Counted from the first letter of the stretch, positions 26,842 through 36,618 are shown. The stretch is DNA of 64,000 nucleotides from Flammeovirga sp. SJP92 (GCF_001583495.1 NZ_LQAQ01000063.1:124001-188000); one strand, 5' to 3'. Numbers and translations: made by a program. The notes: generated by a model from the sequence alone, not told the origin.

Positions 26842-27609
26842 ATGAAAAATTTATTTTTATTCATCCCATTCACTCTTTTTCTTTTGGCCTTTAACACACC
26901 CGAAAAAGAAAAGGAGAAATCACACGTCAAAGTCATCTTTCTTGATGTCAATGAAACCATTTTAGATCTTAATAACATGAAAACTTCTGTTGCAGAAGCA
27001 TTAGGAGGAAGGACTGATTTATTGAATTTATGGTTTTCAAAAATGTTACATTATTCTTTGGTCGCTACCGACATCAACAGGTATGAGCATTTTGGGAAAA
27101 TTGGTACGGCTACTTTATTGATGGTCGCTGAAAACAATGCTATTCCATTGACGATGGAAGAAGCTAAAAAAGCCATTGTTACGCCATTAAGGTCACTTCC
27201 TCCCCACCCTGATGTGAAAGAAGGTTTAGAGATTCTGAGGAACAAAGGATACAAGGTCATCACATTTACCAATTCCTCTTATGAGGGTGTAAAAACACAA
27301 ATGGCCAATGCTGAATTGACACCTTACATTGATCAGATGTTGAGTGTGGAAACGATCAAAACGTATAAACCTCATTTGGATAGCTACAAGTGGGCATTAA
27401 AAGAAACGGGCTACAAAGCTGAGGAAGTAATGATGGTCGCCGCTCATGGGTGGGATGTGGCAGGTGCTAAAGAGGCAGGACTTAATACAGCTTTTATCAA
27501 ACGAAAAGGGAAAGCACTTTATCCTCTTGTTGAAAGACCAGATTATGTAGTCAAAGACCTTATTGAATTGGCGAATCAATTGGAAGACCTTACTGAAAAA
27601 TTGAAGTAA
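26842..27609 (+). CDS. Exported type II haloacid dehalogenase-like hydrolase
   Basis: A 255-residue protein. HAD motif I is VIFLDVNETILDL (nucleophile Asp 37). Motif II is VITFTNSSYEGV, motif III is KTYKPHLDSYKWAL (Lys), and motif IV is MMVAAHGWDVAGAKEAGLNTAFIKR, which is characteristic of haloacid dehalogenase type II. Unlike typical cytoplasmic members it starts with a signal-like helix (LFLFIPFTLFLLAFN) and a charged linker, so it is probably exported. Whether it removes halogen or phosphate is open. It lies 108 bases after the TetR gene. Confidence 0.8.
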   Translation: MKNLFLFIPFTLFLLAFNTPEKEKEKSHVKVIFLDVNETILDLNNMKTSVAEALGGRTDLLNLWFSKMLHYSLVATDINRYEHFGKIGTATLLMVAENNAIPLTMEEAKKAIVTPLRSLPPHPDVKEGLEILRNKGYKVITFTNSSYEGVKTQMANAELTPYIDQMLSVETIKTYKPHLDSYKWALKETGYKAEEVMMVAAHGWDVAGAKEAGLNTAFIKRKGKALYPLVERPDYVVKDLIELANQLEDLTEKLK

Positions 27610-27611
27610 AT

Positions 27612-27641
27612 AAAAAAGCTCTAGAGGTTTCCCTCTAGAGC
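27612..27641. terminator. Bidirectional terminator
   Basis: Perfect stem GCTCTAGAGG / CCTCTAGAGC with loop TTTC, between the convergent HAD and DUF1254 genes. Six A precede it, which read as T on the minus strand. Confidence 0.85.
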
Positions 27642-27658
27642 GTAACAAACACAAATTA

Positions 27659-29065
27659 CTATTTTACCTTATATAACTCAGGTAAATGAAATTTTCCATC
27701 AACTACTCTTTGATTAGGTTCGTATAGTCTACATTGTAACATGAAATCCGCGTTAGGAGCAGGAAGCCAGTTTTTAAGTTGTTTTTTATTTTTTGGCTTT
27801 TCGTGAGAGATATAAATCGTTAATGATCCATCTTTATTGTAAACCATTCCCTCAGTCATTGACCCTACTTTGTATCTGTCAATTTCGTTATCCACCATAA
27901 AACGATCTTCAGCGTCATACATAGTGATTGACCAGAATCCGCCAACTTCTTTATTCACCGCCATATCTGCTGGCAATGTGATTTCGTAAGCATTTTTACC
28001 GTTTAATACCTCACCTTTATCATCAAAATATCTTTTTGGATACATGGCTCTTTCTGGAGAGTTCAAACCAATTGAGTTCATATTGATTGCTGCTCTTTGA
28101 AGATAATCAGCACCATATTTACCAGCATTGTACTCATAGTTCCATCCATTGACAGGAGTATTAGTATTCTTCGCTGTGTGTAAAATCATCTGGAAAGCAT
28201 CTCCAAAACCTTTGACCATTGCTTCTTTTTGAACCTCAGTCAACTCGTCCATTTTACCGTTGCCAATTCCGATGTATTTGAACTGATCTGTTAAACTTCT
28301 ATCTTCTTCTAGATAGTTTTCAGCTAATACTCTATCAAATCTTTTGAACCAGTCCATTCCTTTAGGGAAATTCACTTTTGGTGCTCCAACAGCCACTAAT
28401 GGCTCTGGGTTTTGACCGCCATTTGGATAATCAGACAAAGGCATTAATCTGAATTCCTTCTGTAATTCTTGTGCAATTTTGTGATCTGCTTCAGAAGCAT
28501 CTACTCCTAGACGACCTGCTAACCAAATATATCTTGTGTTAGAATAGTATACTGGTAAATTGTCTGGATTTTCAAACGTCTCTCCTCTTTTGGCTAGGAT
28601 AAAATACCCACCTTTATCACCAATAGTAGCATTACATAAGTCCACTACTGACTCAGTGTACATGTCTAGAATTTGTTCGATAAAGTACCTGTTTTTCACT
28701 TCAGGAATAAACAATACCATCGGGTTATTCTCTAAATCTGCCCAACCTTGGATATAATAAGTATCATTGTTTGGGGTAGTATAAGAGCGGTCTCTATAAT
28801 CCCAAAGTCTTGTGATTGGCCCTAATTGATTTAACGGTGCTTGACCGTTGTTCATTGGAGCATCTACCGAAGTTTGAAGTTCCAATGCCACGTCCATCAT
28901 TACAGGTGCCCAACCGTAAATTGTAGCTTGTACTGCTGTAGTATAGGCTAATTTATATTCGAATGATTCTTCTGCATTTTGAGCAAATGATGCTGCATTG
29001 AATAAAAACAGTCCTGAAAGTATGAGTAGAAAGTGCTTATTGAATTGTAGTATATTACGTATCAT
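27659..29065 (-). CDS. DUF1254/DUF1214-domain exported protein
   Basis: The ATG at 29065 (MIRNILQFNKHFLLILSGLF) gives a normal signal peptide cut after SFAQ, 468 residues in all. An ATG ten codons upstream at 29095 is the alternative. The DUF1254 part shows TTAVQATIYGWAPVMMDVAL, TRLWDYRDRSYTTPNNDTYY and the C-terminal DUF1214 part PADMAVNKEVGGFWSITMYDAE, RYKVGSMTEGMVYNKDGSLT. Proteins of this family occur in many bacteria as secreted proteins without a settled enzymatic role. It faces the HAD gene across a shared terminator. Confidence 0.9.
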   Translation of the reverse strand: MIRNILQFNKHFLLILSGLFLFNAASFAQNAEESFEYKLAYTTAVQATIYGWAPVMMDVALELQTSVDAPMNNGQAPLNQLGPITRLWDYRDRSYTTPNNDTYYIQGWADLENNPMVLFIPEVKNRYFIEQILDMYTESVVDLCNATIGDKGGYFILAKRGETFENPDNLPVYYSNTRYIWLAGRLGVDASEADHKIAQELQKEFRLMPLSDYPNGGQNPEPLVAVGAPKVNFPKGMDWFKRFDRVLAENYLEEDRSLTDQFKYIGIGNGKMDELTEVQKEAMVKGFGDAFQMILHTAKNTNTPVNGWNYEYNAGKYGADYLQRAAINMNSIGLNSPERAMYPKRYFDDKGEVLNGKNAYEITLPADMAVNKEVGGFWSITMYDAEDRFMVDNEIDRYKVGSMTEGMVYNKDGSLTIYISHEKPKNKKQLKNWLPAPNADFMLQCRLYEPNQRVVDGKFHLPELYKVK

Positions 29066-29191
29066 TTTTCCATCTATTTGCCTTCTAGTATTCATTACTA
29101 AAAGTTGATTTGAAATTCATTTTATAACTATACTAACGTTGATTTTGGGGTAAATCTTTTTGGTTTTAGCTCATAGTTTGTACCAAAAAGT

Positions 29192-30175
29192 TTATTCTTT
29201 CACATACTTCAAGGAAGCTTCTTTAGGAGTGATACCATAAGCCTTCTTAAAACTCAATGAAAACTTTGAAACACTATTATACCCTACTAACCTTGCTATT
29301 TCAGTAATGCTTCTTTTTTCATTCTGCAATAGCTGTTTCGATTTCTCCAGCCTCAGATCTGTGTGAAACCTTTTGATACTGCTCCCAAATACACTTCCAA
29401 AATCTCTCTTCAATTTAGAAAGTGAATATCCGTATTCATCAGCAATTTCAGAAAGAGCAGGTAATGGTTCAAAGGGATTGATCAATTTATCTTTCAATTC
29501 CATTAAACGCTGTAAATCGTCAGGGTGAACATTACTTTGCACTTTAAAATCTTTATGCAACATACGATCATAAAATACCCCAGTACATTCAATCATTCTA
29601 GCCAAAACTATACTATGGGTCATTGGGTTGCGTTGCTCAAGGTCTAAATCAAAAATATCTTTTAACAACATATGAATTTCCAAGGGAGCAATATCATACT
29701 TCACCCAATTTTGTTCATTAGAAAACAAACCTTCCAGGTATTCTCCAAAATGAGGGAAAACGTCCTTCATTTGACTGATGGATATTCTCAGAGAAACCCA
29801 TTGATTCAGCTGTCCACCTTTATTATGTGTTTTAAAAGAATATGAAGTATCATAAACAGCCATACCTACTGCCTGAAGATCCATTCCTTCTTCATGGTCT
29901 TCAGTATTTTTCATAATGTCCGATGTGTATTCAAACCTAAAGTTTAAATAGCGGTCATCTGCCTTATCACCGATAACATTGTAATAAATATCTTTATCAG
30001 AGTTGACAGAATGAATCATAATAGTACTTCCTTTTATCAAGGAAAATACTTGAGATGTAATGCTTAATCCTTGCTTTTTCACTTCATACTTAGTAGGTGT
30101 TAATTCACCTCCTAGATGCTCCTGAAGGTGTTTTAAGATATGAAATGCACTTCCTTCTTTAATATTGATCTCCAT
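29192..30175 (-). CDS. AraC-family transcriptional regulator
   Basis: A 327-residue protein with a C-terminal AraC HTH pair. The first HTH is LSEIADEYGYSLSKLKRDFGSVFGSSIKRF, then a linker RLEKSKQLLQNEKRSI. The second HTH is TEIARLVGYNSVSKFSLSFKKAYGITPKEASL, with the expected family spacing. The N-terminal ~230 residues are an unclassified ligand or dimer region. The regulon is unknown; the DUF1254 gene lies ~127 bases downstream in the same direction. Confidence 0.92.
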   Translation of the reverse strand: MEINIKEGSAFHILKHLQEHLGGELTPTKYEVKKQGLSITSQVFSLIKGSTIMIHSVNSDKDIYYNVIGDKADDRYLNFRFEYTSDIMKNTEDHEEGMDLQAVGMAVYDTSYSFKTHNKGGQLNQWVSLRISISQMKDVFPHFGEYLEGLFSNEQNWVKYDIAPLEIHMLLKDIFDLDLEQRNPMTHSIVLARMIECTGVFYDRMLHKDFKVQSNVHPDDLQRLMELKDKLINPFEPLPALSEIADEYGYSLSKLKRDFGSVFGSSIKRFHTDLRLEKSKQLLQNEKRSITEIARLVGYNSVSKFSLSFKKAYGITPKEASLKYVKE

Positions 30176-30220
30176 TTCCTTTTTGATTTAGATCATACGA
30201 ATATGAGAAGTATTAAAATA

Positions 30221-30260
30221 ATAAAAAACTTCTTTACCGTTTTTACCGCAAAGAAGTTTT
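30221..30260 (-). terminator. Terminator of the methyltransferase gene
   Basis: Perfect stem AAAACTTCTTT / AAAGAAGTTTT with a 14-base loop. On the minus strand a T-rich tract follows. Confidence 0.8.
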
Positions 30261-30377
30261 CTATTAAATGTGAATACACTTTAAAATAAGTTCCAATATA
30301 TTCTTATGATGAAATCTAAAGGTGAGAAGAAAAAGTAGAACTTTGAAAGTTTAGTTCAAAGTAACGGAATGATATAT

Positions 30378-31160
30378 TTAAACCCTTCCCCTGACTTCAT
30401 TTAACATCATTGTCATGGAAACTGCCTTCTCATCTACCCATTTATTATAGTCTTCAATGGCTCTTAAACGGTCGCGTTCAGACATATATCCTTCAGTTGA
30501 AATCTGCTCTAAACCTGCTACCTGAGACCATATTTTGACTCGCTCATAAAAATCTTCTCTTGTGTGATCATACAATTCATTGGAAGGAATCACTTCGATC
30601 TCTTTAAACCCTGCTTCTTTCAATAAATGTGGCAAATCAGAACCAATAGCGTTATTTATGCCTGCATCCTTTCTCCAGTTTAAGAAAGCTTGATAAAAAC
30701 GCGTCATAGTTAGAGGAGGTTGTGGCACCCATTCTAAACGGTTATGATTGTAATCTAAAAAGGAAACTTGTCCACCTTCTTTCAGCATAGACTTTACTTT
30801 CTGTAAAGCTTCTTTTACTGTGGTCATCCATTGCAACACCCTTGCTCCTACAATTAAGTCGAATTTTCCCTCTGGTTCAAAGTTAAAAAGGTCAACTGTT
30901 TTTAGTTCTAAATTCGTTACGTCTTGATACACCACACTGCCATGTTCTATGACAGCAAAAGTATTATCAATTCCAACGACCTTTCCAGATGGGCCAACAA
31001 TTTTAGCAATGTCTTTAGTGATTGCACCCGTTCCACAACCAATATCCAAGACGGTCATTCCCTCTTTTAAAATGGATTTCAAATGTCTAAAATCAACCTC
31101 TAAAGACCTTCTATCAAAAACGGTTTTGGCCTCCTCATTCCTTTTAATTGTCTTGTTCAT
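30378..31160 (-). CDS. Class I SAM-dependent methyltransferase
   Basis: A 260-residue methyltransferase. Motif I is TVLDIGCGTGAITKDIAKIVG, preceded by SLEVDFRHLKSILKEGM. Motif II contains GKVVGIDNTFAVIE (acidic residue for the SAM ribose). FDLIVGARVLQWMTTVKEALQKVKSMLKEGGQVSFLDYN is the post-motif and strand 5 region. It resembles the UbiE/Methyltransf_11 group in layout. The acceptor is unknown. It is monocistronic. Confidence 0.88.
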   Translation of the reverse strand: MNKTIKRNEEAKTVFDRRSLEVDFRHLKSILKEGMTVLDIGCGTGAITKDIAKIVGPSGKVVGIDNTFAVIEHGSVVYQDVTNLELKTVDLFNFEPEGKFDLIVGARVLQWMTTVKEALQKVKSMLKEGGQVSFLDYNHNRLEWVPQPPLTMTRFYQAFLNWRKDAGINNAIGSDLPHLLKEAGFKEIEVIPSNELYDHTREDFYERVKIWSQVAGLEQISTEGYMSERDRLRAIEDYNKWVDEKAVSMTMMLNEVRGRV

Positions 31161-31393
31161 TTTAATAGCAGTTTAAGTTAAGATTTTTGCAATTCAATTT
31201 TTATTGCTTTGATTTTACACTCACAAACTTACTATTGAAAAAATGGAATATCAGAAGTATTATTTAAAATAAAGATGATTTGAAAGAGCTCATAACCAAC
31301 GAATTAAACATTAATTTAATACCTTAAAATATTATTCAAAATTTTAATCTTTTATAAATACGATTCCTAAGGCATTGAAAATAAAGGGAGTTA

Positions 31394-31807
31394 TTAAGAA
31401 TTAATCTCTTCAAACTTTTTTTCCCTCTTAAAAAGCATAATCTCTTGAAGCTTTTTGAACTTGATATTATGATCAAAGAGCTTGAAAAGATTTTCTAAGG
31501 AAATTTCTATATAATGAGTGTCTTCTAAAAAGACGATATCAAAAACCTGTGATTTGGTTTGCATAATATGATAAGTGCTGAAAATATCACCTTTCTGAAA
31601 GAAAAATTCTTCCTTCCTATTGGACGATTTTGAGACCAGTTTTACACTCCCTTTTTCAATAAAATAAAAGCACTTATTATGCTTTTCATTTCGAAGTAAA
31701 TGAGTGTTTTTGGTTGTTTTTTGGGAAAGGAAAATTTTGTTGATCACCGCAACATCTTCAATAGTAATATTAATATACTTTGAGCAATGAGAGATAAATT
31801 GTAACAT
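31394..31807 (-). CDS. Crp/Fnr-type cyclic-nucleotide-binding protein lacking the HTH domain
   Basis: A 137-residue protein matching only the N-terminal sensor domain of Bacteroidota Crp/Fnr proteins: HLLRNEKHNKCFYFIEKGSVKLVS, EEFFFQKGDIFSTYHIM and the dimerisation helix LFKLFDHNIKFKKLQEIMLFKREKKF. Typical members have ~190 residues and continue into SAEERY and a winged HTH. Here a stop codon falls at the end of the dimerisation helix, and I see no HTH in the ~230 bases downstream. It is a truncated regulator, a pseudogene remnant or a stand-alone sensor. Confidence 0.7.
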   Translation of the reverse strand: MLQFISHCSKYINITIEDVAVINKIFLSQKTTKNTHLLRNEKHNKCFYFIEKGSVKLVSKSSNRKEEFFFQKGDIFSTYHIMQTKSQVFDIVFLEDTHYIEISLENLFKLFDHNIKFKKLQEIMLFKREKKFEEINS

Positions 31808-31818
31808 GAAATTGGGGT

Positions 31819-31861
31819 AAAAAAAATCCCTTCTTTAGGACATAAGCTCTAAAAAAGGGAT
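31819..31861 (-). terminator. Terminator of the small TPR protein gene
   Basis: ATCCCTT-C-TTTAG / CTAAA-A-AAGGGAT hairpin. On the minus strand eight T follow. Confidence 0.85.
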
Positions 31862-31879
31862 ACATATATAATGAAATAC

Positions 31880-32281
31880 TTATTTTAATTGTTTTGAAAA
31901 CACAAGTAATTTACGTTGAAGTCTTGCTTTGCTATTATAATCTATTGAAGTGATGTCTTTCAAAAGTGCTTTTTCATAAGTTGCATAAGCATTTTGTACA
32001 TCTCCAGTTCTTAAATAATAATCACCCAACACTTCCAATGTGTCATGATTTTCATCAACGGTAATTGCATGTTCTATCCATTCTTTTGCAAGCTCCAAAT
32101 CAGCATTCCAGTTGATCGATAATTGTGCTGCTTTTGTATATGTTGCCCAATCATTTGCTTCCGCATTTTGCACCATTTTTACTAACTCTGAATTTTCATT
32201 TGATTCAGGATATTCTGGAACTGCGGCAAATAAATTGGCAGAAAATAATAAACCGATAAGAGAGATAATTAAGGTTTTCAT
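31880..32281 (-). CDS. Small exported TPR-like protein
   Basis: I chose the ATG at 32281 (MKTLIISLIGLLFSANLFAA), which gives a signal peptide cut after FAA and a 133-residue protein. The mature part has two to three TPR-like helical hairpins (NAEANDWATYTKAAQLSINW, LELAKEWIEHAITVDENHDT, LEVLGDYYLRTGDVQNAYAT, YEKALLKDI). No enzymatic motif is seen. It is probably a periplasmic protein-protein interaction module. It has its own terminator. Confidence 0.75.
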   Translation of the reverse strand: MKTLIISLIGLLFSANLFAAVPEYPESNENSELVKMVQNAEANDWATYTKAAQLSINWNADLELAKEWIEHAITVDENHDTLEVLGDYYLRTGDVQNAYATYEKALLKDITSIDYNSKARLQRKLLVFSKQLK

Positions 32282-32625
32282 GGTATTAAAAATAATTAAT
32301 TTGAACACTAGTTAATATGCCAATAGTATTTCCATAGTTATGCCAATATTTTTTAAAACACTTATTATCAGTAATTTACAATCAAAATACCTAATATCAC
32401 CTCATTCACGTTTGTTCACTTTTGGACATAAATTACACGTTTTGAACAGATTAACGTCCGTTTTAGTAAAAATAGCCTGTCACAAAATGTAGCAGGCTAT
32501 TCTAAACACTATTTGATGTAGAATTAGTGTACTTATATAAATGAATGAATGTAGAAAAAAGTATTATGAGAAAGTTGGAACATGTTTAGCACTACTACAG
32601 AGTAATCTAAACATGTCCTTGTTCA
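32282..32625. other. Intergenic stretch with two hairpins
   Basis: This 344-base gap holds no ORF. It contains hairpin AATAGCCTG / CAGGCTATT at 32471-32502 and hairpin ACATGTTTAG / CTAAACATGT at 32581-32616. Both lie downstream of the amylase gene and may terminate it, though neither has a strong T run on the minus strand. Confidence 0.5.
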
Positions 32626-35600
32626 TTATTTTTTAATCAATTTTCTGACAGTTCTTTGGTTATCAATTGAAATGTTGACCAAATACATTCCTGCTTGCAG
32701 GTCTAATTGATCAAATGTCAATTGTTGCTTTCCTGACTGCACTGTTTTCAATTGGAGAGGATAAACTTCTTGTCCACTCAAATTGAAAATCTGAACACCA
32801 ATTGTCTTACTTTCTGCAAGTGTCAGCTGAAGGAAGAATTGATTATCAATAATTGTTGGATACAGTTTTAAATCTTCTTCCAAATTCAGTCCTATAGTAG
32901 TATTGCGAGCACTGCTTGATTCAGGATTTGAATTATACCACTGTCCGTCTTTATACCAGCCTTCAGTAGTTCTTGATAAATCAGAAGTCTGATTACCACT
33001 TCCATCATGGAACAGTAAACTAGCAGAGGAGGTATTCGTGACTGTATAACTGTACCAACCGTTTCCATCATTGGTCATACTTACACCTGGCCAATTGGAT
33101 GAGCTTCCATTATCTGTGTTCCAATAGTGGATGAGTGGGTTGTTCCAAGTCGATTTAAAATGAACTGTCAATCCTGTTGGTGTTACTGTATTGCCATCAG
33201 GGTTTTGATCGTACCATTGCCCATTTACATACCAACCGTCTTTGTTTCTTGTCAAGTCAGAAGTTTGTCCTCCTCCATTATTACTGAAAATAATACTTGA
33301 AGAAGTCACGGCTTCTGGGAAAGTGAAAGCGTACCATCCATTCGACTGTGTCATACTTACACCTGGCCAAGTCGCATTAGCCAATGCTCCCGTCGGAGAG
33401 GCGTTCCAATGGTAAATATGTGTATAATCTTTAGCATAAACGGTGAAACCTCCGCTTGGTGCAGTCACTGTGAATGATGCGGTACTTACCGTTGAAGTAT
33501 TGCCGGCATCATCAACAGCGATAGCTGAGACAGTAGTAGTTTGGGAAATCGATAAGGTGACTTGCCCTTCAGCTGAAGTTGAAGATAAGGTTGGTGTAGA
33601 TCCGTCTAAAGTATAATAGATCGTTGGTGATGCATCACGATTGTCTGAAGCGGAAATTGTAATGTTTCCAGCGCCTACAAAAGTACTGCCTGAAGGTGAA
33701 ATAGAAACTGTTGGAGCTTCTGTATCAGGCGTTGTGATTGGTTCATCAATCCATCCGTTATCATACCAAACGTTACCACAAATATTCATTTCGTCGCCAG
33801 TGATTTTTGTATCACCGCAAAGTAAGATCAAATTAGTGCAAGTGCCGTCAATCGTGTATTCATAGAACCCAGGATAATCTGTTGAAGCCAACATATTTTC
33901 TCCCGGCCATGCAGTTGTCATGGTTCCTCCTGTTACACTCCAGAAATAAATTCTTGGTGTTGAACAGTCCGTTTTGAAATACACGGTCATTCCTCCTTCA
34001 ATTGGTGTTGGTACAGTGTAGGTCACCGTTTTAACAGCTGAACTACCAACGCTATTGATCGCAATGGCTTTGAAAGTAATCACATCACCTGCGTTTCCAG
34101 ATAACACTACTTCCCCATTATATTGAGAAGATGAAGCAGTGGGAGTACTTCCATCCAATGTATAATAAATTACTCCGTTTTCAGTGGCTGATGCACTTAC
34201 TCTATTGCTATTTTGAGTGAGCATTAAAGTTGGTACTTGAGGTGTTATTACCGAGCAATCAGGACATTCGTTGTGCCATGTATTTCCATCATACCAACCA
34301 TTTGAGTTTCTTGAAAGGTCAATGGTTTTGTTACTTCCATTGTCACTGAAAAGTAGATTGACACTTTCTGTGTTTTCAAATACATATTTATACCAATCAC
34401 CATCATGCTGTGTCATATTTGGTCCAGGCCAAGTACTTGCAGGTAATGCCCCGGCAGGTACTTCTTGCCAATAATGTACATTGACGCCATTCCAATTAGA
34501 TGGCTTCTTGAAATACACTTCTAGTCCTTCAATCTCACCGATTCTATAAGAGAAAGTAGTCACTGAAGACGAATTCCCATCTTTATCTACTGCAAATGAT
34601 TTGATGTCCATATCATCATTGACAGCGATTTTTGTATTGTTGTATTGACTGCTTGAGAACGATGGCTGAGAACCGTCTGTTGTATAATAAATAGTATAAG
34701 GACCTCCTGCTCCTAAGGAAGCGGAAAGACTTACTTCTACAGGATTGTCATATCTCTGAGGTGCTGGTGATGCACTTACAAATGGTAAGCTTGGTCCACC
34801 TTCTCCTGGCTGGAAGAAACCAACGCCATTGCCACCGATCATACCAGGACCATTTAAAACATAAACTGCCGCCGAACCTGATTCAACTGTGCAGTTCAAT
34901 GTTCCATTAGAAACCTGTACTTCTGCTCCTGTCACTGCATCTCTATAAATGCCATTAGTCAAACCTGTAAAGTTGAATGATGCTGATCCATCTTTTGCTA
35001 GACCTACAGCCACTTCACTGTTTCCATGTACACGAACATAACCAACGCCGTTTCCGCCATTGTCACCATTCCAGCGCCACTCTCCTTTTTGAAGTGCTGG
35101 CACTGCTGATCGCATAGCATTCAGTTTTTTGATGTGCTGATAAATCTTGTGGCTTGGTGCCTGATCCATTACATCACCATAGTATGCTCTACCTGTTTCA
35201 TTGATTGATTTTTTAATTCCTTCTGCATCATGAATATCCGCAAAGGCCCCTGCCATAAATCGCATTTCCGTACCATAATACACAATCGGAATACCTCTCC
35301 AAGTAAACATAAAATTCAGACAGGCCGCTAAGTTTTCATCCGTTCCACCATAACGCTTGTTCCAGTCATTATTCGGACCAAAATCATGGTTATCTAACCA
35401 TAATAAGTTAGTTGACGGATCTGCATATAAGTGATCATAACGTGAGGCCGCTTTTACTCCACCAAAACCTTCACCATATTCAAAAGGACCATGGAAACTT
35501 GCTTCAGCGTAAAAATCAATTACAGCCATTCCTGATGGTTCAGAAGCATTCGTTGCTCCTCTCCAAGTGTACCAGTGTGGATTAATTTCTTCGATACTGT

Positions 35601-36618
35601 GTAATTCGTGACGCTTCTGTGCTACTTCACCAAAAACAAAAAGGTCTGGATTGATCGCCTTAAAAGCATCTAAGAAATACAGTACATCTTCTTTAGACAT
35701 GTGCTTGATGGTATCCCAACGGAATGCATCTACACCCATTTCAATAAATGTCTTATAAGCATTGACCAAATACTCTCTTACTACAGGGCTGGATGTATTC
35801 AAATCAGGTGTATCTCCTGCCAATGCTCTGTTGTAAAGGTTTTCAGTATCGTCCCAGCCTTGAGCAAAACCATTACCGCTTTGATGGTACCAATCTGCAT
35901 CTGTTGTATTGACATAAGATACTGTAGAAGGCCAGTTGTAGTTAGAAAGATCTTCGTTGTAAGGTGCTGGTAATTCAGGTAGATTCGCTCTACTCCAAAT
36001 CAAGCCATCATCAGGGTTAGGTGTCATTCCATCGTACTCCCAGTTTGGATTAGGTTGCAATGGATTACCATTTAAATCCTGTCCCCAGACTTCTGAAGTA
36101 TCTGTATTATATTTAATTTCAGCCAAACCTTTAATACCAAAACGGCCAGCGTGATTAGTCACCACATCCAACACAATTTTCATATCTCTGGCATGTACTT
36201 CATTGATCAGATCTTGAAAAGTAGCGCCCGGAGATTCCAATCGAGGATCTACTTTTGTAAAATCATAAGCGTGGTAGCCATGGTAATCCAAAGGACTCCA
36301 GTTCTGAACAATCGGAGTGATCCAAATAGCGGTAAAACCAAGGTCTTTGATATAATCCAGTTTTTGAATTAAACCTTTAAAATCACCTTTCCAAGTGACA
36401 TCATTGGGATCTGTAATAGAAGGATTAATTTCTGGATCTGGATTGTAGGAACTCCATTCATTGGGAACGTTATTACTCGGATCTCCATCAAAGAAGCGAG
36501 TGGTCATTAAGAAGTAAATAGTTTCTTCGCGAAAATCAGTTTGTGCGAAAAGCGTATTGATCCCTACACTCATACATAAAGAGAGCGTCAATAGCCATTT
36601 TGTAAATTTCATTTTCAT
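32626..36618 (-). CDS. Multimodular T9SS-secreted GH13 alpha-amylase with starch-binding modules
   Basis: A 1330-residue enzyme. Signal peptide cut is near LFAQ (25). The GH13 barrel (~30-480) shows DVVTNHAGRFG, GVDAFRWDTIKHM (nucleophile Asp), LFVFGEVAQ (acid Glu) and LLWLDNHDFG (third Asp). A beta domain is followed by three chitobiase-C-like modules (YYTTDGSQPSFSSSQY; YYTLDGSTPTASSSQY; YYTLDGSTPTLSSTSA). These alternate with four CBM26-like modules (VYFKKPSNWNGVNVHYWQ; VYFKTDCSTPRIYFW; VYAKDYTHIYHWNASP; VHFKSTWNNPLIHYW), each with a TWPG/NWPG-type turn. A T9SS type A sorting domain ends the protein (LYPTIIDNQFFLQL...RTVRKLIKK). It acts on starch or glycogen outside the cell. It does not belong to the xylan genes. 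Confidence 0.92.
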   Translation of the reverse strand: MKMKFTKWLLTLSLCMSVGINTLFAQTDFREETIYFLMTTRFFDGDPSNNVPNEWSSYNPDPEINPSITDPNDVTWKGDFKGLIQKLDYIKDLGFTAIWITPIVQNWSPLDYHGYHAYDFTKVDPRLESPGATFQDLINEVHARDMKIVLDVVTNHAGRFGIKGLAEIKYNTDTSEVWGQDLNGNPLQPNPNWEYDGMTPNPDDGLIWSRANLPELPAPYNEDLSNYNWPSTVSYVNTTDADWYHQSGNGFAQGWDDTENLYNRALAGDTPDLNTSSPVVREYLVNAYKTFIEMGVDAFRWDTIKHMSKEDVLYFLDAFKAINPDLFVFGEVAQKRHELHSIEEINPHWYTWRGATNASEPSGMAVIDFYAEASFHGPFEYGEGFGGVKAASRYDHLYADPSTNLLWLDNHDFGPNNDWNKRYGGTDENLAACLNFMFTWRGIPIVYYGTEMRFMAGAFADIHDAEGIKKSINETGRAYYGDVMDQAPSHKIYQHIKKLNAMRSAVPALQKGEWRWNGDNGGNGVGYVRVHGNSEVAVGLAKDGSASFNFTGLTNGIYRDAVTGAEVQVSNGTLNCTVESGSAAVYVLNGPGMIGGNGVGFFQPGEGGPSLPFVSASPAPQRYDNPVEVSLSASLGAGGPYTIYYTTDGSQPSFSSSQYNNTKIAVNDDMDIKSFAVDKDGNSSSVTTFSYRIGEIEGLEVYFKKPSNWNGVNVHYWQEVPAGALPASTWPGPNMTQHDGDWYKYVFENTESVNLLFSDNGSNKTIDLSRNSNGWYDGNTWHNECPDCSVITPQVPTLMLTQNSNRVSASATENGVIYYTLDGSTPTASSSQYNGEVVLSGNAGDVITFKAIAINSVGSSAVKTVTYTVPTPIEGGMTVYFKTDCSTPRIYFWSVTGGTMTTAWPGENMLASTDYPGFYEYTIDGTCTNLILLCGDTKITGDEMNICGNVWYDNGWIDEPITTPDTEAPTVSISPSGSTFVGAGNITISASDNRDASPTIYYTLDGSTPTLSSTSAEGQVTLSISQTTTVSAIAVDDAGNTSTVSTASFTVTAPSGGFTVYAKDYTHIYHWNASPTGALANATWPGVSMTQSNGWYAFTFPEAVTSSSIIFSNNGGGQTSDLTRNKDGWYVNGQWYDQNPDGNTVTPTGLTVHFKSTWNNPLIHYWNTDNGSSSNWPGVSMTNDGNGWYSYTVTNTSSASLLFHDGSGNQTSDLSRTTEGWYKDGQWYNSNPESSSARNTTIGLNLEEDLKLYPTIIDNQFFLQLTLAESKTIGVQIFNLSGQEVYPLQLKTVQSGKQQLTFDQLDLQAGMYLVNISIDNQRTVRKLIKK

